Shown: positions 1-4,219 of the stretch, in pieces
Position numbering within the stretch: position 1 is the stretch's first letter
Layout: each line of letters opens with the position of its first letter
Source of the DNA: a bacterium ADurb.Bin374
GTDB taxonomy: Bacteria; Riflebacteria; Ozemobacteria; Ozemobacterales; Ozemobacteraceae
Reading direction: 5' to 3'
DNA: 13,065 nt
NCBI GenBank assembly: GCA_002068715.1
Contig: MWAR01000560.1
Span: forward strand, 1-13,065
Made by a program: the position numbers and the translations under genes
Notes under the pieces: generated by a model
What the model was told of the DNA's origin: nothing
What the model saw: only the letters and a program-made list of their open reading frames with translations
Databases searched by the model: none

Positions 1-1
1 A

Positions 2-1465
2 AGCGGGGTAGCAAACGTATCGGTGACTACCAGTGCCGGTCATAACACCAAGACTCTTTCTGATGGAAAGTTTTACTTAAAGAATGTCGCTCCCGGTCTT
101 CTCACTATCTCTCTTTCAGTAACCGATTATGAAGAATTTTCATATGCTGTTTCCGTCGATTCGGCAGGCAACGTTGTCCCCGGCCTCGGTGCCAGAATTG
201 AACGGAAAACGTATCCGGTCAATGGAACAGCTTACATAAAAGGGACAACCACCCCCATCGAAGGGGCGAATATCATGCTCAAAACGCCTGATGGCACCGT
301 AAAAAGCACAACATCAACCACGAGCAATGGCGAGTTTCTTTTTCCAAGTGTTATTTCGGGTCGCTATATCCTCGAAGCCTGGCAAGGGACTGCCATAGTC
401 CCCGAGCAAAGCGTGTCCATTTTCATTACTAAAGATGGAACGATCACTCCAGCCGAAATCAAGATTTTTCTCAAGCCAAGCTCCTTCGCCCTTCATGGTT
501 TGATAAAACTCGATTCCACGAAAGAACCCCTCGGCGGCATCGACATTTCAATCCTTCAGGGCACTGTAATCAAAGCCACAACAACAAGCACATTCGAAGG
601 AAAGTTTGCCTTTACAGATCTTCCATCTGGCCTATTGACGCTTCTGGCATCTGGAAGTGATTTTTTGCCCGCCACTGCAGTCGTTCAAATTTTCGAAGAT
701 ACAACTGCCTTACAACCAGAACCTGAAATATACCTCACTCGAAAAATATCGATTCAGAATCAATTTTCAATTCAATCATATCTTCGCGATGCTTACTCCG
801 CGGGGCCATTGGAATTCGTAACTGTTACTCTGAAAGGATTTGCAAGCACAATCACAGATCGTTACGGGTATTTCTTTCTTGGCAACCTTGCCCCCGGACA
901 GTACAACTTAGAATGCACAAAAGAGGGATTCAACCAATTAAATGGCACAATTGTTATTAATTCTGATGGGAGTTCGACGATTCAACAGGCATATTACATG
1001 ATCTATACGATGGAAACCGGCGTCGGTTCAGTCGTAGGGCGATATATTATTCCCAACAACGAAACCGCTTATGGGCTCCCGGTTGCCATCTATGCAATTC
1101 ATGATATTTCCAAGGATGCGGAAAAACGATTGTGGGCACTTACTTCACCCAAATCACCCCTCAAAACAACAGTTACCGGGGCTGACTTTGCCCGCCCAGG
1201 ATCTTCTGACGAAACCGGCGTATTCAAATTTACACATCTACTTCCAACAACAGAGTATGCAAAGTATTTAATCGTAGTTAGTGAAGATAAATATTCTGCA
1301 ACCGCAACAATACCGCTAGAAGGCTTAGGTGATTTGCCTTCCCTTGGAAGCGGCACACCAGACATTTCTTTAAATCCTCCTTCAGACAAGCAATTCTACT
1401 TCATTGTTGACGTGACTGCTGGCAAGACAACCTTTGTCACGAACTACGAACAGGAGAATTTCTGA
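2..1465 (+). CDS. Multi-domain carboxypeptidase-regulatory-like surface protein (5' end outside window)
   Basis: The frame is open from base 2, so the GTG at 23 is internal and the start lies outside the window. Numbered from that GTG (480 residues), there are four beta-sandwich units of the carboxypeptidase regulatory-like type: about 1-60 (partial), 65-151, 155-238 and 250-328. Each carries the family signature of a G.(I/V) strand, a short 'p(l/i).Ga.v' segment, then 'DG(K/E)F.f..l.pG.y.l'. Examples are SDGKFYLKNVAPG, SNGEFLFPSVISG, FEGKFAFTDLPSG and RYGYFFLGNLAPG. A longer variant unit fills 333-480. Such chains are usually secreted or surface-exposed, with structural or adhesive roles; no catalytic motif is visible. 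The only cysteine in this part is C298. The gene is clearly AT-richer than its neighbours: I count 82 G+C in the first 180 bases, against 41 in 60 bases of the next gene. Its stop overlaps the start proposed for the next gene. Domain class is fairly sure; function is unknown. Confidence 0.85.
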   Translation, partial: SGVANVSVTTSAGHNTKTLSDGKFYLKNVAPGLLTISLSVTDYEEFSYAVSVDSAGNVVPGLGARIERKTYPVNGTAYIKGTTTPIEGANIMLKTPDGTVKSTTSTTSNGEFLFPSVISGRYILEAWQGTAIVPEQSVSIFITKDGTITPAEIKIFLKPSSFALHGLIKLDSTKEPLGGIDISILQGTVIKATTTSTFEGKFAFTDLPSGLLTLLASGSDFLPATAVVQIFEDTTALQPEPEIYLTRKISIQNQFSIQSYLRDAYSAGPLEFVTVTLKGFASTITDRYGYFFLGNLAPGQYNLECTKEGFNQLNGTIVINSDGSSTIQQAYYMIYTMETGVGSVVGRYIIPNNETAYGLPVAIYAIHDISKDAEKRLWALTSPKSPLKTTVTGADFARPGSSDETGVFKFTHLLPTTEYAKYLIVVSEDKYSATATIPLEGLGDLPSLGSGTPDISLNPPSDKQFYFIVDVTAGKTTFVTNYEQENF

Positions 1466-2319
1466 ACGGGCTGCGGGGTCGGAATCGGCGATTGCCGCTG
1501 TTCGCGGGAATCGCGCTGTTCTGCCTCACGCTTCTTGCCATCACAGCGGAAACGGCATGGGCGGGGTATCCGAGCGGCATCACCGTCGACGGCAGGCCGG
1601 GCCTACTCACCATGGCGGTGCCGGTAGGCACGCTCACCCGCAAGCTCGAATACACGCTCCGCTACGGTCTCGGTGAGGGGGACGTGAGCATCCGCGGAAG
1701 GGACGTTACCGAAAAAAAGGATGAAATATGGCTCTCCGCGAACGCCCGGCTGCATCCGCACGTGCTGTTCGTCGCGACGTATCTTTCCACGAGCCGGGCG
1801 ACGACCCCGTCGATTTCAGGCATCGACGGCATCACCGGGGTCCTCGCCGGCGGGTTCCACGTGGAGGTTCCCGAGAACAACATGGCATTCGGCGGCTCCT
1901 ACGCCGATCTTTCGGCCGCCAACATGCAGCACCTCGACCTGGCGCAGCTCGAGCATCTCCGCCACGTCTACATCACCGTCACAGATAAAATATATCAAGA
2001 TATACAAGGATATCTGCAGGTCAAGCAGGCGCTCAGCCAGAAATACACCGCAGTTTTTCCCGACGGTCGCCGGAAGAACATTCCCATGAAGCGGGCCATC
2101 ATCGGCACCCTCGGTGCCGAACGGGCGATGAAACGGGGTGCATCGCTGTTCGGGGAAGCCCAGATCTTCGACGACTCCGACTTCCTGTATTACGGAAGCG
2201 ACCATTACGCCGTGAATCTCGGCTACCGGATGAAACGCAGTCGCTACTCCGTGGAGATGGCGGTGCGGAGCATCAACAACTCCCCCACCTGGTATATCGG
2301 AGCCGCCGCCTCCCGCTGA
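1462..2319 (+). CDS. Exported beta-barrel-like hypothetical protein, probable CTG start
   Basis: I do not recognise a named family. The only conventional start is TTG at 1492, but that leaves a signal peptide with no positive charge. Starting at CTG 1462 adds MNGLRGRNRR before a hydrophobic core ending AETAWA|G, a textbook signal peptide. It also places GGAG (1453-1456) 5 nt upstream and overlaps the TGA of the preceding gene (CTGA). An in-frame stop at 1408-1410 limits how far upstream the gene can reach. The mature protein of about 255 residues is rich in alternating polar and aromatic/hydrophobic residues, notably in the last 60 (LFGEAQIF, FLYYGSDHYAVNLGYRM, YSVEMAVRSI, TWYIGAA). This suggests membrane beta-strands and an outer-membrane location. 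A mid-protein stretch (LEHLRHVYITV to LQVKQALSQKY) looks helical and contains an AT-rich patch at about 1981-2013. The gene is coupled to the upstream surface-protein gene. The coding frame is solid; the start and barrel assignment are inference. Confidence 0.75.
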   Translation: MNGLRGRNRRLPLFAGIALFCLTLLAITAETAWAGYPSGITVDGRPGLLTMAVPVGTLTRKLEYTLRYGLGEGDVSIRGRDVTEKKDEIWLSANARLHPHVLFVATYLSTSRATTPSISGIDGITGVLAGGFHVEVPENNMAFGGSYADLSAANMQHLDLAQLEHLRHVYITVTDKIYQDIQGYLQVKQALSQKYTAVFPDGRRKNIPMKRAIIGTLGAERAMKRGASLFGEAQIFDDSDFLYYGSDHYAVNLGYRMKRSRYSVEMAVRSINNSPTWYIGAAASR

Positions 2320-2343
2320 GCGCCAGGTAGCTGATACGGCTTC

Positions 2344-2745
2344 TCACGTTCGGGTGAGAAAAATCACGGCTGGAAGCCGGTTGAACATCCAGAAACCGGC
2401 AGGCAGACCGATGACCGTGACGCAACACAGGTAGGCCACGTTGATCCAGATCAGGGAAAGCCACCAGCCGACCACCACCAGCCAGAGAAGACGCAGAATC
2501 AGCGGCCACTGCGTCACCCCGCCGTGAAACACCTCGTTTTCCTCGAGCTGAAGCCGGTACCGGTCTTCGGGGTCGAGCTGCAGCGTCATGATCATGGGAA
2601 TGCGATTGAACACCCACAGCCCGAGAGGGATGCCGATGATCGTGATCATGCAGACCCACCCGACATTGATGCAGACGAGCCCGACCGGCAATCCGATGAA
2701 GACGAACCAGACGAGCCGCAGGACCAGAAACAGGCAGGAATCCAT
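2344..2745 (-). CDS. yccF: YccF-family inner-membrane protein (DUF307), two YccF repeats
   Basis: This 133-residue, very hydrophobic protein has the YccF pattern: two membrane-embedded copies of a roughly 46-residue unit ending in 'I(I/V)G(I/L)P.G.w.FNR(I/L)P'. Copy 1 is residues 10-55 and copy 2 is 85-130. Aligned directly they share 21 of 46 residues, including the W, GxxxxxxxINV core and FNR-P ending. The hydrophilic link (56-84, LQLDPEDRYRLQLEENEVFHGG) is probably on one face of the inner membrane. Length fits the family (E. coli YccF is about 148). The function of YccF is not established. The ATG at 2745 is preceded by an AGAGGGG ribosome site (2753-2759) at 7 nt. The gene converges on the barrel gene with only 24 bp between stops. 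Confidence 0.87.
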   Translation of the reverse strand: MDSCLFLVLRLVWFVFIGLPVGLVCINVGWVCMITIIGIPLGLWVFNRIPMIMTLQLDPEDRYRLQLEENEVFHGGVTQWPLILRLLWLVVVGWWLSLIWINVAYLCCVTVIGLPAGFWMFNRLPAVIFLTRT

Positions 2746-2818
2746 GCCGTTACCCCTCTTTCATCCCGACCTTTCAACGCTCCATCATCTCACAGACGGA
2801 AAACGCCCGCCACCCAGC

Positions 2819-2944
2819 GCCTGGCATGTCGAAATTCCCTGAAATCATCACAAGGCACGAAGACCGTTTCACCGCCGAGGCGCAGAGACACAGAGTCAGG
2901 AATGAAGGATGCCCCCACCGTAGCGGCGGGTTTCAAACCCGCCC
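2819..2944 (+). repeat. Repeat module set, copy 1 (forward)
   Basis: Three modules occur in this order: GCCTGGCATGTCGAAATTC at 2819-2837, a 28-nt 'cgcagaga' arm at 2868-2895, and the palindrome GGCGGGTTTCAAACCCGCC at 2925-2943. The same three modules appear in the same order on the opposite strand at 3894-4084, across msrB. The first module is identical over 19 bp; the second is similar; the palindrome core is identical. Spacing differs, and copy 2 carries an extra opposing arm. Confidence 0.75.
2925..2943. repeat. Palindromic repeat (9-bp arms, 1-nt centre)
   Basis: GGCGGGTTTCAAACCCGCC reads as its own reverse complement except for the central base. The identical core occurs at 3894-3914. 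Short palindromes of this kind are dispersed extragenic repeats in many bacterial genomes; no function is shown here. Confidence 0.8.
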
Positions 2945-3029
2945 ATCCAGTCACAGCGGCGAGAACCAAACCACAGATAAAGGCCTGATAGGAACAGCAC
3001 ATGATACCGTCTCTTTCAATCAAGATTTC

Positions 3030-3054
3030 ATCTGCGCCATCTGCGAAATCTGCG
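3030..3054 (+). repeat. ATCTGCG repeated three times with 9-bp period
   Basis: ATCTGCG occurs at 3030-3036, 3039-3045 and 3048-3054. The surrounding phrase, with 'accacagata' upstream (about 2970-2980), resembles widely dispersed intergenic repeats of environmental bacterial genomes. There is no ribosome site or start that would make it coding. Confidence 0.65.
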
Positions 3055-3113
3055 GATCGGTTCTCATGATGAAACCAATATACCAGGCACGAAGACATAA
3101 ATTCTGGGCGGCT

Positions 3114-3135
3114 CGGGCGGTTCGCGAACTGCCCG
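3114..3135. repeat. Palindrome downstream of msrB, 22 bp with one mismatched pair
   Basis: The arms CGGGCGGTTCG (3114-3124) and CGAACTGCCCG (3125-3135) are reverse complements apart from one pair. It lies 63 bp beyond the msrB stop, so it could form a hairpin in msrB mRNA, but no T-run follows on either strand. It looks more like a dispersed palindromic repeat than an intrinsic terminator. Confidence 0.7.
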
Positions 3136-3197
3136 AACCGACAAGCAAAGATTGATGACGATACAGCATCAGGGGGGGATGTGCCACTCGCGGAGTT

Positions 3198-3740
3198 TCA
3201 GCGGGACGGTTTTTCGGAGGGGACGAACTTCAGGGCCACGGAGTTGATGCAGTAGCGGAGGCCGGTCGGTTTGGGGCCGTCGTCGAAGACATGGCCGAGA
3301 TGGGCATCGCAGCGGGCGCATCGCACCTCGATGCGCCTCATGCCGAAGCTGAGGTCGGCTTCGGCTTTGAGGGCGGTCTGGGCAGCCGGGGATGAAAAGC
3401 TCGGCCAGCCGCAGCTCGTGTCGAACTTGTCGCCCGACCGGAACAACTCGGCGCCGCAGCAAACGCAGGTATAAACGCCGTTCTCGTTGAATTTCACATA
3501 CTCGCCGGAGAACGGCACCTCGGTGCCGGCCTCGCGGGTGACATGATACTGGTCGGGAGTCAGGATCTTCTCCCACTCTTCGTTCGACTTCATGACTTTG
3601 CCGTCCATCGTTTCTCCTTCGATCGCTGCGGGGGGCGTAGCCGGGGGAAGCTCACCGGTAACAGACGTTACAGCGGCGCCGGCAATCAGCACCGCCGCAA
3701 GAACGGCACGCATCTCATGAGTATACTTGTAGCTATTCAT
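3198..3740 (-). CDS. msrB: Peptide-methionine (R)-S-oxide reductase MsrB, exported form
   Basis: MsrB reduces methionine-R-sulfoxide in oxidised proteins back to methionine. All key residues are present in this 180-residue protein: zinc ligands C92/C95 (CVCC) and C141/C144 (CARC), the CGWPSF motif with the likely recycling cysteine C110, the DAHLGHVFDDGP motif (145-156), and the catalytic cysteine C164 in RYCINS. The catalytic domain spans about 52-175, the usual size. Before it sits MRAVLAAVLIAGAAVTSVTG (residues 10-29), a hydrophobic signal sequence without a lipobox cysteine, so the enzyme is probably periplasmic, whereas many bacterial MsrBs are cytosolic. I took ATG 3740 because GGGG lies about 8 nt upstream; ATG 3713 (residue 10) is the alternative and has no clear ribosome site. 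No msrA is next to it. A good promoter lies upstream (3796-3824), so it is probably transcribed alone. Confidence 0.95.
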   Translation of the reverse strand: MNSYKYTHEMRAVLAAVLIAGAAVTSVTGELPPATPPAAIEGETMDGKVMKSNEEWEKILTPDQYHVTREAGTEVPFSGEYVKFNENGVYTCVCCGAELFRSGDKFDTSCGWPSFSSPAAQTALKAEADLSFGMRRIEVRCARCDAHLGHVFDDGPKPTGLRYCINSVALKFVPSEKPSR

Positions 3741-3795
3741 TCATCGCCCCATCTGCCGCCGGCATCGTTTCCGAGATCCCCAGCCCTGTCGCATC

Positions 3796-3824
3796 ATTGT
3801 ATACAAAATCAAGGAGATTGTCAC
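3796..3824 (-). promoter_or_regulatory. Sigma70-like promoter for msrB
   Basis: On the minus strand, GTGACA (3824-3819) and TACAAT (3801-3796) are separated by exactly 17 bp. Each differs from the consensus at one base. Transcription would start near 3789, giving a leader of about 50 nt before the msrB ATG at 3740. This is the best promoter match in the window. Confidence 0.6.
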
Positions 3825-3893
3825 AGCACCCAGACAGCCCTCCCTGCTCCGCTCCGGCATGCTCGATTCAAATTATCGCGGCTGCCATTCCAC

Positions 3894-4084
3894 GGGCGGG
3901 TTTCAAACCCGCCCCTACCGCATGTGGGAGCTGGCATCACGTGCCCAGAATTGCGCAAAGCCTCCTTACCGACGAGATGCAGAGGCGCAGAGATCGAAAC
4001 AAGACAGAATAAAATGCATGACACTATTTTTCTCTGCGTTTCCGTGTCTCCGCGGTGAATCTTTCGAATTTCGACATGCCAGGC
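3894..4084 (-). repeat. Repeat module set, copy 2 (reverse)
   Basis: Read on the minus strand from 4084, this repeats the modules of 2819-2944 in the same order: the identical 19-bp module (4084-4066), a 'cgcagaga' arm (4058-4031), and the palindrome with 10-bp arms GGGCGGGTTT / AAACCCGCCC around a central C (3894-3914). msrB lies between the two inverted copies. Here a second, opposing arm (3966-3993) adds an inverted-repeat unit. Confidence 0.75.
3966..4058. repeat. MITE-like unit: 28-bp imperfect inverted repeats, 37-bp centre
   Basis: The left arm (3966-3993) and the reverse complement of the right arm (4031-4058) match at 20 of 28 positions; both end in CGCAGAGA at the inside. The 37-bp centre is AT-rich and non-coding. 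Such opposed 'cgcagaga' arms are common in repetitive extragenic elements of environmental genomes. No target-site duplication is obvious. Confidence 0.6.
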
Positions 4085-4134
4085 CTGACGGCCATTTGAA
4101 ATGTTCCAGAGGCTGTGCAAGCGGGGTCTCTCAC

Positions 4135-4163
4135 TTGCCATGTCGGCGGCAAGATGTTACACA
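4135..4163 (+). promoter_or_regulatory. Possible promoter for the M16 peptidase gene
   Basis: TTGCCA (4135-4140) and TACACA (4158-4163) are 17 bp apart. The -35 matches consensus at five of six bases, but the -10 is weak (three of six). A start near 4170 would give a leader of about 50 nt. Confidence 0.3.
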
Positions 4164-4207
4164 AGGCATGAGGGAAATGAACCGGCAGAAAAGATGCCGG
4201 AATACGG

Positions 4208-4214
4208 AAAGGAG
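4208..4214 (+). promoter_or_regulatory. Ribosome binding site of the M16 peptidase gene
   Basis: AAAGGAG lies 5 nt before ATG 4220 and 8 nt before the next codon, ATG 4223. The second ATG has the better spacing, so either methionine may start the protein; the signal peptide is intact either way. Confidence 0.7.
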
Positions 4215-4219
4215 TTCAG

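Larger units (their letters stand above)
2746..3197. other. Intergenic stretch made of short repeat modules
   Basis: I see no convincing gene in these 452 bases. They hold, in order, the 19-bp module GCCTGGCATGTCGAAATTC (2819-2837), a solo 'ttcaccgc..gaggcgcagaga' arm (2868-2895), a palindrome (2925-2943), a three-fold ATCTGCG repeat (3030-3054), and a second palindrome (3114-3135). The 12-mer AGGCACGAAGAC occurs twice (2853-2864 and 3085-3096). Open frames across this region are short, lack ribosome sites, and translate the repeats. The composition suggests several decayed repeat elements side by side. Confidence 0.7.
3741..4219. other. Intergenic stretch between msrB and the M16 peptidase, with inverted repeat copy
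   Basis: The two flanking genes are divergent and share this 479-bp region. It contains the msrB promoter (3796-3824), the reverse copy of the repeat modules (3894-4084), a possible promoter for the peptidase (4135-4163) and its ribosome site (4208-4214). A long plus-strand frame runs from here into the peptidase gene out of frame, but it translates the repeats and is not credible. Confidence 0.7.

Noticed and set aside
2341..2359. Hairpin TTCTCAC/GTGAGAA between the convergent barrel and YccF genes as a terminator
   Set aside because: The plus strand continues with A residues rather than T, and the minus strand has no T-run after it. It also overlaps the YccF stop codon. It may be structural, but it is not a supported intrinsic terminator.
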